From contig NZ_SHKM01000001.1 of NCBI RefSeq assembly GCF_004217225.1, positions 1,588,137-1,652,136 on the forward strand: a stretch of 64,000 nt of DNA, given 5' to 3'. Shown in pieces: positions 1-8,107 of this stretch. A program made the position numbers and the translations under genes. The notes under the pieces were generated by a model that ran no database searches, was not told where the DNA came from, and saw only the letters and a list, made by a program, of their open reading frames with translations. Position 1 is the first letter of the stretch. Every line of letters starts with the position of its first letter. This DNA comes from Azospira oryzae. GTDB taxonomy: Bacteria > Pseudomonadota > Gammaproteobacteria > Burkholderiales > Rhodocyclaceae.

Positions 1-1468
1 GCCCCATCAGGCCGGTGACGAAGGCCATGGGCAGGAGGGCCGCGATCACCGTCAGGGTGGCCAGGATGGTGGGTCCGCCGACCTCGTCCACCGCCCCGGG
101 GATCAACTCCAGCAGGGTCTTCTCGGGGTGCAGCAGCTTCCAGCGGTGGATGTTCTCCACCACCACGATGGCATCGTCCACCAGGATGCCGATGGAGAAG
201 ATGAGGGCGAACAGGCTGACCCGGTTCAGGGTGAAGCCCCAGGCCCAGGAGGCGAACAGGGTGGCGGCCAGGGTCAGGGAGACGGCGATGCCGACGATGA
301 GGGCCTCCCGCCGCCCCAGGGCGAAGAACACCAGCAGCACGACAAAGGCGGTGGCGAAGAGCAGCTTGCCGATCAGCTTCTGGGCCTTCTCCGTGGCGGT
401 GGCGCCGTAGTTGCGGGTGACGGTGACTTCCACACCCTCGGGGATGAGGCTGCCCTTGAGGCTCTCGGCCCGGGCGATGACGGCGTCGGCCACATCCGCC
501 GCATTGACGCCGGGCTTCTTGGAGATGGCCAGGGTGACGGCCGGATAGGTGCCGTCCGGGGAAGCATCCTCGCCCCCCGCGGCGATGCCCCGCTGGGCTG
601 CCGCCGGGCCGGCGCCGAACCAGACGTAGCGCTTGGGCTGGTCCGGACCGTCTTCCACCGTGGCCACATCGGCCAGAAACACCGGCTTGCGGATGCTGCC
701 TTCGCTGCGCACGGCCACCACCAGGTTCTTCACGTCCTGGGCCGATTCGATCAGGGTGCCGGTGTGCACCAGCATTTCCCGCCCGCCCTCCACCAGGCGG
801 CCGGAAGGCTGCTCGTTGTTGGCGATCTGCAGGGCGTCGCGCAGGTCCTGGGCGGTGACGCCGTAGGCATTCATGCGCTCGGCGTCCATGGCGACCCGGA
901 TCACGTGGTCCGGCCCGCCCAGGGTGGTGACGTCCCGGGTGCCGGCCAGGTGCTTGAATTCCACCTCGGCGGAGCGGGCGATCTGCTGCAGTTCGAAGGC
1001 GGAGCGGCGGCTGTCCCGGGTCCAGAAGGTGAGGGAGACGATGGGCACGTCGTCGATGCCCTTGGGCTTGACGATGGGTTCGCCGACGCCCAGGTTGGCC
1101 GGCAGCCAGTCCCGGTTGGAATGGACGGTGTCGTAGAGGCGCACCAGGGCATCCTGGTTCTTCACCCCCACCTCGAACTGCACCGTGATCACCGCCATGC
1201 CCGGGCGGGAGACGGAAAAGACATGGTCCACCCCGGTCATGCGCGAGAGCACCTGCTCCCCCGGGGTGGCCACCAGGTTTTCCACATCCTTGCTCGAGGC
1301 CCCGGGGAAGGGCACCACCACGTTGGCCATGGTGACGTCGATCTGGGGCTCCTCCTCCCGGGGCGTCACCAGGACGGCGAACAACCCGAGGAGCAGCAGC
1401 ACCAGGGCCAGCAGGGGCGTCATGGGGGACGCCTGGAAGGTGTGGGCGATACGGCCGGAAATTCCCAT
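1..1468 (-). CDS. RND efflux pump inner-membrane permease (partial, C-terminus outside window)
   Basis: The first 489 residues of a resistance-nodulation-division permease, reading leftward and leaving the window at base 1. A cytoplasmic start and first membrane helix (about residues 16-34) are followed by the periplasmic porter region. The window ends in the TM helices, after the RND signature VDDAIVVVENIHR, which lies in the proton-relay helix region. Such pumps use the proton gradient to export drugs, metals or small toxic molecules through a tripartite complex. It is the last gene seen of a leftward operon after the adaptor gene (2852-3886) and a flavoprotein gene (1495-2769), with 26 bases between it and the flavoprotein stop. 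The start is the first ATG in frame with the porter domain; its ribosome site is weak. The substrate cannot be told from sequence. The oxidoreductase neighbour hints at sulfur or redox stress, which is inference. Confidence 0.9.
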   Translation of the reverse strand, partial: MGISGRIAHTFQASPMTPLLALVLLLLGLFAVLVTPREEEPQIDVTMANVVVPFPGASSKDVENLVATPGEQVLSRMTGVDHVFSVSRPGMAVITVQFEVGVKNQDALVRLYDTVHSNRDWLPANLGVGEPIVKPKGIDDVPIVSLTFWTRDSRRSAFELQQIARSAEVEFKHLAGTRDVTTLGGPDHVIRVAMDAERMNAYGVTAQDLRDALQIANNEQPSGRLVEGGREMLVHTGTLIESAQDVKNLVVAVRSEGSIRKPVFLADVATVEDGPDQPKRYVWFGAGPAAAQRGIAAGGEDASPDGTYPAVTLAISKKPGVNAADVADAVIARAESLKGSLIPEGVEVTVTRNYGATATEKAQKLIGKLLFATAFVVLLVFFALGRREALIVGIAVSLTLAATLFASWAWGFTLNRVSLFALIFSIGILVDDAIVVVENIHRWKLLHPEKTLLELIPGAVDEVGGPTILATLTVIAALLPMAFVTGLMG

Positions 1469-1494
1469 GTCTGTGTCGGCCCGGACGAACCGGA

Positions 1495-2769
1495 CTATTT
1501 GCCTTTCAGTTTCATGATGCCCAGGGCCTCCATGACGATCTTTTCATAGACCGGCTCGGTGGCCCCCGTTTTCATCTTGCGCAGGAAGTACTTCTCGAAG
1601 GCCACCTTGGCCAGATGCACCCACTTGCCCTCGGAGAACCAGCTGACGTTGCGCGGCGGAATCTGGGGCAGGGCCACGAAGGCGGCGCCGGAGTCGCCGA
1701 AATCGGCCAGGCAGACCGCATTCCAGGTGGCCTTCTCGGTGGGCTCGCGCCCGTCCAGCACGGCGCGGATGTTCTTGGCCGTGGCGGTGACCATGGATTC
1801 GATCATGTAGCCGGTCTTGGGCGTGCCCGTGGGCACCGGCGTCGCCTCCACCGGGGGGATGGCGACGCAGACGCCGACGGAGAAGATGTTGGGATAGCGC
1901 GGGTTGCGCTGGTGCTCGTCGATGAGGACGAAGCCCCGGGGATTGGTCAGGCCTTCGATACCGAACACCGCCTCCACGCCCTTGAAGGCCGGCAGCATCA
2001 TGGAGTAGCTGAAGGGCAGCTCGTGCTCCTTCTTCGGCTGACCCTCCTCGTCGTGCTCGGTGACGAACATCTTGCCGGCTTCCACCCTGCTCACCTTGGC
2101 GTTGCAGATCCACTTGATGTGGCGCTGGCGGAACATGGACTCGATCATGCCCTTGGAGTCGCCGACGCCGCCCAGGCCCAGGTGGCCGATGTAGGGCTCG
2201 GAGGTGACGAAGGTCATGGGCACCCGGTCCCGGATCTTGCGCTTGCGCAGGTCCGTTTCCATGATGAAGGCGTATTCGTAGGCCGGGCCGAAACAGGAGG
2301 CGCCCTGCACCGCCCCCACCACCACCGGGCCGGGCGCGGCGACGAAGCTTTTCCAGCTCTCGGCCGCCTGCTGGGCGTGATCCACGTGGCAGATGGACTG
2401 GGTGTGGCCCTGGGGCCCCAGGCCCTCGATCTCGTCAAAGGCCAGACGGGGGCCGGTGGCGATGATGAGGAAGTCGTAGTCCAGGCTGCTGCCGTCCTCC
2501 AGCTCCACCTGGTTACGCTCCGGATGCACCCGGCGGGCGCCGCACTGGACCAGGGCAATGCCCTTGCGACTCAGCAGGGGCGCCAGTTCCAGCTCGATGT
2601 CCTGGCGCTGGCGCCAGTCCACCGCCACCCAGGGGTTGGACGGCACGAAATGGAAGCGGGACTGGTTGGAGACGACGGTGAGCCTGTCGCCGTTGCGCAG
2701 CAGTTCGCGCATTTCGTAGGCCATGGGCATGCCGCCCAGGCCCGCGCCGATGATGATGATGTGCGCCAT
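1495..2769 (-). CDS. Sulfide:quinone oxidoreductase-like FAD flavoprotein
   Basis: A 424-residue FAD/NAD(P)-binding oxidoreductase. The N-terminal dinucleotide motif GAGLGG lies at residues 8-13, and a second motif ATGPRLAF at about 104-111. Three cysteines sit where sulfide:quinone reductases carry their redox cysteines: C127 (SICHVDHA), C159 (GASCFGPAYE) and C301 (GVCVAIPP). The 32-residue gap between the first two matches the spacing I recall for characterised enzymes. Members of the family oxidise sulfide to polysulfide and pass electrons to quinone at the membrane. The start has a strong ribosome site (GGAGGAGA). The gene lies between the adaptor and the pump of an RND efflux operon, an unusual place for it. 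It could instead be a related flavocytochrome c or NDH-like protein, but the cysteine pattern argues for SQR. Confidence 0.8.
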   Translation of the reverse strand: MAHIIIIGAGLGGMPMAYEMRELLRNGDRLTVVSNQSRFHFVPSNPWVAVDWRQRQDIELELAPLLSRKGIALVQCGARRVHPERNQVELEDGSSLDYDFLIIATGPRLAFDEIEGLGPQGHTQSICHVDHAQQAAESWKSFVAAPGPVVVGAVQGASCFGPAYEYAFIMETDLRKRKIRDRVPMTFVTSEPYIGHLGLGGVGDSKGMIESMFRQRHIKWICNAKVSRVEAGKMFVTEHDEEGQPKKEHELPFSYSMMLPAFKGVEAVFGIEGLTNPRGFVLIDEHQRNPRYPNIFSVGVCVAIPPVEATPVPTGTPKTGYMIESMVTATAKNIRAVLDGREPTEKATWNAVCLADFGDSGAAFVALPQIPPRNVSWFSEGKWVHLAKVAFEKYFLRKMKTGATEPVYEKIVMEALGIMKLKGK

Positions 2770-2851
2770 GGTGTCTCCTCCGTTGGCGTGGTGCGTGGAT
2801 GAGCGGTCTTCTGCCGCTTCTGGGGAAACTGGAGTCGCGTGCTGCCGGGGT

Positions 2852-3886
2852 CTAGCGGGCTGCGCCCTGCTTCAGGGCGATGCCGCCCCGGACCGGATCG
2901 AGGACGATGGTCTCGCCGGCGGACAGCCCCGCCAGCACTTCCACCTCGCCGTCGCCGACGGCCTGGCCCAGGCGCAACTGGCGCAGGGACAGACGGCCCT
3001 GGCCGTCGCGCACATAGAGACCGGCCACCTCGCCGCGACGCACCACGGCACTGGCCGGCACCGTCAGCTTGACCGCCCGGCCGAGGACGAAATGGACCCG
3101 GGCCGCCATGCCCGGCAGCACATCCTGCAGGGAAGCGGCATCGCCGGGCAGGTTGAGGCGCACCTGGACCGTATGGGTGGCGGCATCCGCCGCCGGCAGC
3201 ACGGTCACCTTGGCCGCCGCCACCTGGCGCTGCAGCTCCGGAAATTCGATGCGGCCCTGCAGATCCTTGCCGCCCTTCAGTTCCTTCAGCCGGTACTGGG
3301 GGATTTCCACCGTCACGCGCAAGCCCGCCGGGTCGTAGAGGGTCACCAGGGACCGGCCCTGGGCCGCCATTTCCCCCAGCTCGATGTGGCGCCGCGCCAC
3401 CAGGCCGCTGATGGGCGCCGTGATGGTGCCGTGGCTCTGGCTGGCGCCGGAGGCTCCGGCATTGGCCATGGCCAGGTCCAGGTCGGCCTTGGCCTTGTCC
3501 AGGGCCGACTGGCTGATGAAATTCTGCTGTCGCAGGCTGCGGCTGCGCTCGTACTGGGCCCGGGCATTGACCAGGGCCGCCTGGGCCCCGGCGGCAGTCT
3601 CGGCCGCCTCGCGCACGTCCAGGCGCAGCATGACTTCGCCCTTCTTCACCGCCTGCCCGGCATCGACCCGCATCTCGGTCACCCGGCCGGCCACCTGGGC
3701 CGCCACCACGGCCTGGGAGAGGGCTTCCACCACCCCTTCCGCCGGCAATGTCAGTGCCACTTCCCGGGGCTGCACCACCCGGGTCGGCAACTCGCTCGGG
3801 GACGTTTCGGCAGCCACGACGGACCCAACCGCCAGCGACAGGGCCAGGCTCAGGCAGCGACGGAGGAAGAGGGATGAGGTATTCAT
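2852..3886 (-). CDS. RND efflux periplasmic adaptor (membrane fusion protein)
   Basis: A 344-residue HlyD/AcrA-type adaptor with a signal peptide (about residues 1-25, ending VVAAET). A lipoyl-like half-motif follows, then a coiled-coil hairpin (about 85-130, with repeated Ala/Gln/Arg stretches), the second lipoyl half (APISGLVARR) and a C-terminal beta-barrel and membrane-proximal domain. It would link the RND permease encoded at the left edge to an outer-membrane channel; no channel gene is visible here. The chosen ATG begins the signal peptide. The frame stays open far upstream, but that extension is antisense to aroG and is not credible. The ATG has no good ribosome site and lies only four bases from a palindrome, so the message may be leaderless or nearly so. 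Confidence 0.9.
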   Translation of the reverse strand: MNTSSLFLRRCLSLALSLAVGSVVAAETSPSELPTRVVQPREVALTLPAEGVVEALSQAVVAAQVAGRVTEMRVDAGQAVKKGEVMLRLDVREAAETAAGAQAALVNARAQYERSRSLRQQNFISQSALDKAKADLDLAMANAGASGASQSHGTITAPISGLVARRHIELGEMAAQGRSLVTLYDPAGLRVTVEIPQYRLKELKGGKDLQGRIEFPELQRQVAAAKVTVLPAADAATHTVQVRLNLPGDAASLQDVLPGMAARVHFVLGRAVKLTVPASAVVRRGEVAGLYVRDGQGRLSLRQLRLGQAVGDGEVEVLAGLSAGETIVLDPVRGGIALKQGAAR

Positions 3887-3890
3887 GTAT

Positions 3891-3906
3891 ATAAGAATAT
3901 ACTTAT
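3891..3906. promoter_or_regulatory. Near-perfect 16-bp palindrome at the start of the efflux operon
   Basis: ATAAGAATATACTTAT has arms ATAAG and CTTAT around AATATA, with a single mismatched pair. It ends four bases upstream of the adaptor ATG and is strikingly AT-rich in a GC-rich region. On the minus strand it also contains TATATT- and TATAC-like -10 sequences. The size and AT-rich symmetry resemble operators of ArsR/SmtB- or BigR-type repressors. The regulator is not in the window, so the family is a guess. Confidence 0.55.
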
Positions 3907-4126
3907 GTTCGAGAATCGACAAGCGGGGCATTGCTTTCGGCTCATTCGGGGGAACGTCCCGTCCGCCATGCCGGTTCCGCCGCGGGGACGCGCATGAAGC
4001 GTGACGACGAATGGCGCATCGCCAGGCAGCAGTACCGGTCATGGCCGTTTCCGGCTGGCCGGGAAAAGCGACAGTGCAAAAGGTAGGCGGCGGGCCCTCG
4101 TCGCTCCCGCCAAAACAGCCCCGCCC

Positions 4127-4155
4127 TTCGCCCCAGGCGGGCTTTGGCGTAGAAT
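4127..4155 (+). promoter_or_regulatory. Candidate sigma-70 promoter of aroG
   Basis: A -10 element TAGAAT (4150-4155) stands 17 bases after a poor -35 TTCGCC (4127-4132). It is placed about 58 bases before the aroG ATG. It is supported mainly by the -10 element. Confidence 0.35.
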
Positions 4156-4213
4156 CGGGCGCTTTCCCATTGCCTGGCGCCCTTGTGGGCGCTGCTGTTC
4201 CGAGGTCTGTACC

Positions 4214-5311
4214 ATGACGTCCCTGAAAGCCGCCTCCCACGCCACCAAACCCGTCACCGACGATGTACGCATTCGCGAGATCAAGGAACTGGTGCCGCCG
4301 GCCCACGTCTTCCGCGAATATCCGGTGAGCAACCGGGCGGCCCAGACCACCTACGGCGCCCGCCAGGGCATCCACCGCATCCTGCACGGCGCCGACGACC
4401 GGCTGCTGGTGGTGATCGGCCCCTGCTCCATCCACGACTACGAAGCCGCCATGGAGTACGCCCAGCGCCTGCAGAAGGAAGCCGAGCGCCTCAAGGACGA
4501 CCTGCTGGTGGTGATGCGCGTCTATTTCGAAAAGCCCCGCACCACTGTGGGCTGGAAGGGCCTCATCAACGACCCGCGCATGGACGGCTCCTTCCGCATC
4601 AACGAAGGCCTGCGCCTGGCGCGCAAGATCCTGCTCGACATCAACGAGCTGGGCCTCTCCTGCGCCACCGAATTCCTCGACACCATCAGCCCCCAGTACA
4701 CGGCGGACCTGATCGCCTGGGGCGCCATCGGCGCCCGCACCACCGAATCCCAGGTGCACCGGGAGCTGGCCTCCGGCCTCTCCTGCCCCGTGGGCTTCAA
4801 GAACGGCACCGACGGCAACGTGCGCATCGCCGTGGACGCCATCCGCTCCGCCTCCGCCCCCCACCATTTCCTCTCGGTGACCAAGGGCGGCCACTCGGCC
4901 ATCGTCTCCACCGCCGGTAACGAGGACTGCCACGTCATCCTGCGCGGCGGCAAGGGCCCCAACTACGATGCGGCCAGCGTGGATGCGGCCTGCAAGGACA
5001 TCGCCGCGGCCGGCCTGGCAGCCCGCCTGATGGTGGATTTCTCCCACGCCAACAGCAGCAAGAAGTTCGAGCGCCAGGTGGACGTGGCCAAGGACGTGGC
5101 CACCCAGCTTGCCGCCGGCGACGAGCGCATCATCGGCGTCATGGTCGAATCCCACCTGGTGGAAGGCCGCCAGGACATCACCCCGGACAAGCCCCTGGAA
5201 TACGGCAAGAGCGTCACCGACGCCTGCATCGGCTGGGAAGACTCGGTGCGGGTGCTGGACATCCTGGCCCGGGCGGTGCGCGAGCGCCGCCTGGTGGAAG
5301 CCACGGAATAA
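4214..5311 (+). CDS. aroG: 3-deoxy-7-phosphoheptulonate (DAHP) synthase, class I
   Basis: 365 residues, the usual size of AroF/G/H enzymes. It condenses phosphoenolpyruvate with erythrose 4-phosphate, the first step of the shikimate pathway. Family motifs are plain: GPCSIHDY near residue 76, the KPRTTVGWKG segment, RTTESQVHRE and the C-terminal MVDFSHANS and GVMVESHLVEG metal/substrate region. The ATG at 4214 gives the canonical N-terminus with the extension that carries feedback control in this class. In-frame codons upstream lack family similarity. Which aromatic amino acid inhibits it cannot be told reliably. It stands alone at the head of a rightward group whose next gene begins 11 bases after its stop. 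Confidence 0.96.
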   Translation: MTSLKAASHATKPVTDDVRIREIKELVPPAHVFREYPVSNRAAQTTYGARQGIHRILHGADDRLLVVIGPCSIHDYEAAMEYAQRLQKEAERLKDDLLVVMRVYFEKPRTTVGWKGLINDPRMDGSFRINEGLRLARKILLDINELGLSCATEFLDTISPQYTADLIAWGAIGARTTESQVHRELASGLSCPVGFKNGTDGNVRIAVDAIRSASAPHHFLSVTKGGHSAIVSTAGNEDCHVILRGGKGPNYDAASVDAACKDIAAAGLAARLMVDFSHANSSKKFERQVDVAKDVATQLAAGDERIIGVMVESHLVEGRQDITPDKPLEYGKSVTDACIGWEDSVRVLDILARAVRERRLVEATE

Positions 5312-5322
5312 GGGCCCCCGCT

Positions 5323-6969
5323 TTGGCGGAACACGACTCCCCTGCCCCGACCGAGACGCCGGCGCCGACCGAGACCGGCACGGACACTTCCACCCGCGCC
5401 CTGCTCGGCCCCGGCCACTTCCTCGCCCGCCTGCCCATGCACCGCCTGGTGCTGGGAGTGGCGGCAGTGCTGCTGCTGTTCCGCATCTGGCTGGCGGCGG
5501 TCACCCCCATCACCGGCGACGAAGCCTATTTCGCCTTCTGGGGCTGGCAGCCGGACTGGGGCTTCTACGACCACCCGCCCATGGTGGGCTGGTGGCTGGC
5601 GCCCCTCATGGCCCTCTCCTGGGACGAATGGGTGGTGCGCCTGCCGGCCCTGCTCCTGCCCTTCGTCCTGGCCGGACTCTCCGGCTGGCTGGTGCGCCGC
5701 TCCGGCATTGCCTTCGCCGAGGAGCGGGGCTGGCTGACGGCCCTGCTGGTGCTGCTGCTGCCCACCTCGGTGTGGAACGTCTTCATCACCACCGACACGC
5801 CCCTGGTCTTCTTCTCCCTGCTCTCGGTGGCCGCCTACGTCGTGGCCCTGGAGCGCCAGGGCTGGCAGCGCTGGGCCCTGCACGCCCTGGCCGGCCTGAT
5901 GCTGGGCCTGGCCTTCCTCTCCAAGTATTTCTCGGTGCTGCTGGGCGTCGCCTTCCTGGTGCATGTCATCGTCGCCCGCCGCGAGGAGGGCTGGAGGCGC
6001 TTCGCCGAGTTCGCCCTGTTCGTCGCCGTGGCCCTGCTGGGGCCGGCCCTCAACATCTGGTGGAACTGCAGCCACTGCTGGGCCAACATCATGTTCAACC
6101 TTTACAACCGGCACGAGAGTTCCGGTTGGGGCAAGTCCTGGGCCAATCCCTTCCTCTATGTGCTGACCCTGGGCTACGTCGCCACCCCCTTCCTCCTGGC
6201 CGCCCTGTGGAAGTTCCGCGACGAGGTGAAGAACGCCATCGCCCAGCCGGGCCTGGCCCGCACCGCCTTCTGGCTGGCGGCCGTGCCCCTGGGCCTGTTC
6301 GCCGCCCTGGCCCTGGCCAAGAAGATCGGCCTGCACTGGCTGCTCTCCTTCATCACCCTGCTCTGCATCCTGGCCGCCAGCAGCCTGCCCATGACCGCCC
6401 TGCGCCGCCTGGCGGCCTGGCTCGGCGCTTTCGCCGCCCTGCACGTGGTGCTGTTGCTGGTGGTCAGCCAGCTGCCCCTGTCCACCTGGGAGAAGGCGGA
6501 CTTCCACCGGGGCCTGGTGCTCACCTTCCGCAGCCAGGAGCTGCTGCAGCGGCTGGAGCCCTACGCCAACGACTACGCCTTCGCCTCCGACGGCTATTCC
6601 AACGCCGTCACCCTGGGCTACAACGCCCGGCGCTATTTCATGGTCTTCGGCCTGGCCTCTTCCCATGCCCGCCACGACGACATCCTCACCGACTTCCGCG
6701 AGCTGGACGGCAAGAACATCCTCATCCTGCGGAAGAGCGAACCCAACCCGGGGGAATACGCGCCCTATTTCCGGGACGTGCAGCAGCTGGCCTTCCAGGT
6801 GGAGGGCGTCACCTTCTACCAGGTGCTGGGCCACGGCTTCGACTTCCACACCTACCGGGAACGGGTGCTGCGGGACGTGAAACAGCGCTACTACCGCATC
6901 CCCGGCTTTTTGCCCATGAACGGCTGCTACTTCTGCGAACGCTATTTCCCCGACGAGGAATGCCGCTGA
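5323..6969 (+). CDS. GT39-family (ArnT/PMT-like) membrane glycosyltransferase
   Basis: A 548-residue multi-pass protein. After a Pro/Thr-rich N-terminus comes the first membrane helix (about 41-60). The first periplasmic loop follows, with the acidic pair D66-E67 in TGDEAYFAFWGWQPDWG and the aromatic HPPMVGWW segment, the hallmark of dolichol- or undecaprenyl-phosphate-sugar transferases of GT39 such as ArnT. About ten further helices are visible, then a soluble C-terminal part. It would move a sugar from a lipid-phosphate donor to a periplasmic acceptor (lipid A, glycan or protein). The chosen TTG start has AAGGG upstream; an internal ATG at 5437 would remove the Pro/Thr tail and is possible. 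The stop overlaps the start of the next gene, so the two are translationally coupled. Confidence 0.85.
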   Translation: MAEHDSPAPTETPAPTETGTDTSTRALLGPGHFLARLPMHRLVLGVAAVLLLFRIWLAAVTPITGDEAYFAFWGWQPDWGFYDHPPMVGWWLAPLMALSWDEWVVRLPALLLPFVLAGLSGWLVRRSGIAFAEERGWLTALLVLLLPTSVWNVFITTDTPLVFFSLLSVAAYVVALERQGWQRWALHALAGLMLGLAFLSKYFSVLLGVAFLVHVIVARREEGWRRFAEFALFVAVALLGPALNIWWNCSHCWANIMFNLYNRHESSGWGKSWANPFLYVLTLGYVATPFLLAALWKFRDEVKNAIAQPGLARTAFWLAAVPLGLFAALALAKKIGLHWLLSFITLLCILAASSLPMTALRRLAAWLGAFAALHVVLLLVVSQLPLSTWEKADFHRGLVLTFRSQELLQRLEPYANDYAFASDGYSNAVTLGYNARRYFMVFGLASSHARHDDILTDFRELDGKNILILRKSEPNPGEYAPYFRDVQQLAFQVEGVTFYQVLGHGFDFHTYRERVLRDVKQRYYRIPGFLPMNGCYFCERYFPDEECR

Positions 6970-7877
6970 TGGCCCGCCGCCCCCAAAAGGCCGGCGACAG
7001 CACGCCCCGCGGCGGCCTCTGGCCCTACGTCAAACTGCTGCGCCCGCACCAGTGGGTGAAGAACGGCTTCGTTTTCGTCGGCCTCATTTTCGGCGAGGCC
7101 TTCGCCGACCTGGCCCTGCTGCAGTCCGTGGTCCTGGCGGCCCTGGCCTTTTCCCTGGCCGCCTCCAGCATCTATGTGGTGAACGACCTGGCGGACCGGG
7201 AAAAGGACCGCCTGCATCCGGTCAAGCGGCACCGCCCCCTGGCCGCCGGCACCGTCAATGTCACCGCCGCCCTGCTGCTGGCCGGGGCCTGCCTGTTCGG
7301 CGCCCTCATGCTGGCCTACAGCGTCTCCCTCACCGTGCTGCTGGTGGTGGCCCTCTACGCCGGCCTCAACGTGGCCTACTCCATGGGCCTCAAGCACGTG
7401 GCCGTGCTCGACGTCTTCATCATCGCCGCCGGCTTCATGCTGCGCATCCTGGCCGGCACCCTGGGGGTGGGTATCGCCCCCTCCCACTGGCTGCTGGTGT
7501 GCGGCCTGCTGCTGACCCTGTTCCTCGGTTTCGCCAAGCGCCGCGCCGAACTGAAGGCCCTGGAGGAGGATGCGGGCAGCCACCGCAAGGTGCTGGACGA
7601 CTACGACCCGGTGCTGCTGGACCAGTTCATCACCCTCTGCGCCGCCGGCACCGTGGTCACCTACAGCCTGTACACCGTGGCCCCGGAGACGGTGGCCATG
7701 CACGGCAGCCAGTGGCTCATCGCCACCGTGCCCTTCGTCGTCTACGGCATCTGCCGCTACCTGTTCCGCCTGCACCGGCGCGGCGGCGGCGGCGACCCGG
7801 CGGCGGACCTGCTGGCCGACCCCCATCTCATCGCCGCCTTCGTCGGCTGGTTCGCCACCGTCCTGCTGGTGATCTGA
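6969..7877 (+). CDS. UbiA-family prenyltransferase, decaprenyl-phosphate phosphoribosyltransferase-like
   Basis: 302 residues with eight or nine membrane helices. The first Asp-rich motif reads NDLADREKDRLHPVKRHRP and is followed by LAAG. This is the signature of the UbiA subgroup that transfers 5-phosphoribose from PRPP to polyprenyl phosphate, rather than of UbiA (4-hydroxybenzoate) or heme O enzymes. A second polar loop (AKRRAELKALEED, then HRKVLDDYD) matches the second motif region. It overlaps the GT39 gene by one base, which suggests that it makes a lipid-linked pentose used by that transferase. The DprE1/DprE2-like epimerase genes that would complete a decaprenyl-arabinose route are not in the window. 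Confidence 0.8.
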   Translation: MARRPQKAGDSTPRGGLWPYVKLLRPHQWVKNGFVFVGLIFGEAFADLALLQSVVLAALAFSLAASSIYVVNDLADREKDRLHPVKRHRPLAAGTVNVTAALLLAGACLFGALMLAYSVSLTVLLVVALYAGLNVAYSMGLKHVAVLDVFIIAAGFMLRILAGTLGVGIAPSHWLLVCGLLLTLFLGFAKRRAELKALEEDAGSHRKVLDDYDPVLLDQFITLCAAGTVVTYSLYTVAPETVAMHGSQWLIATVPFVVYGICRYLFRLHRRGGGGDPAADLLADPHLIAAFVGWFATVLLVI

Positions 7878-8107
7878 GCCAGCCGGAGCGCCGCCGCCCC
7901 AGGTCAGCGGAAACCGGCCTACGCAACCGGCCTGCTGAAGGACCTTACCCAGGCACCTGCCCCGCCACCCGCCGGCACCGCCGCTGGCGGCATGACGCGG
8001 AATCTCGTCGGCACCATCGCCAGGAGCCAATAGGGGCGGCCCTGTCAGCCACGGCACCCCCAAAAGCACCGTCCCTGTTACCTCCCAGGGGAGGCATCAC
8101 AAGCCGC
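7878..8107. other. Convergent intergenic region without clear features
   Basis: 230 bases lie between the UbiA-family gene and the leftward sensor kinase. There are GC-rich short inverted repeats (for example CCTCCCAGGGGAGG near 8081-8094), but no T tract that would make a convincing terminator, and no coding signal. Confidence 0.4.

Larger units (their letters stand above)
3887..4213. other. Divergent intergenic region between efflux operon and aroG
   Basis: About 327 bases lie between two divergent genes. The left end holds the efflux operator (3891-3906), and the right third holds a candidate aroG promoter. A short hairpin (GCGCCC, loop TTGT, GGGCGC at about 4182-4197) precedes the aroG start. 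I see no conserved small ORF or RNA gene in the rest. Confidence 0.5.

Noticed and set aside
2852-5155. Apparent fusion of the RND adaptor with a long upstream N-terminal extension
   Set aside because: The extension is antisense to aroG and lacks domains; the signal peptide beginning at 3886 marks the real start.
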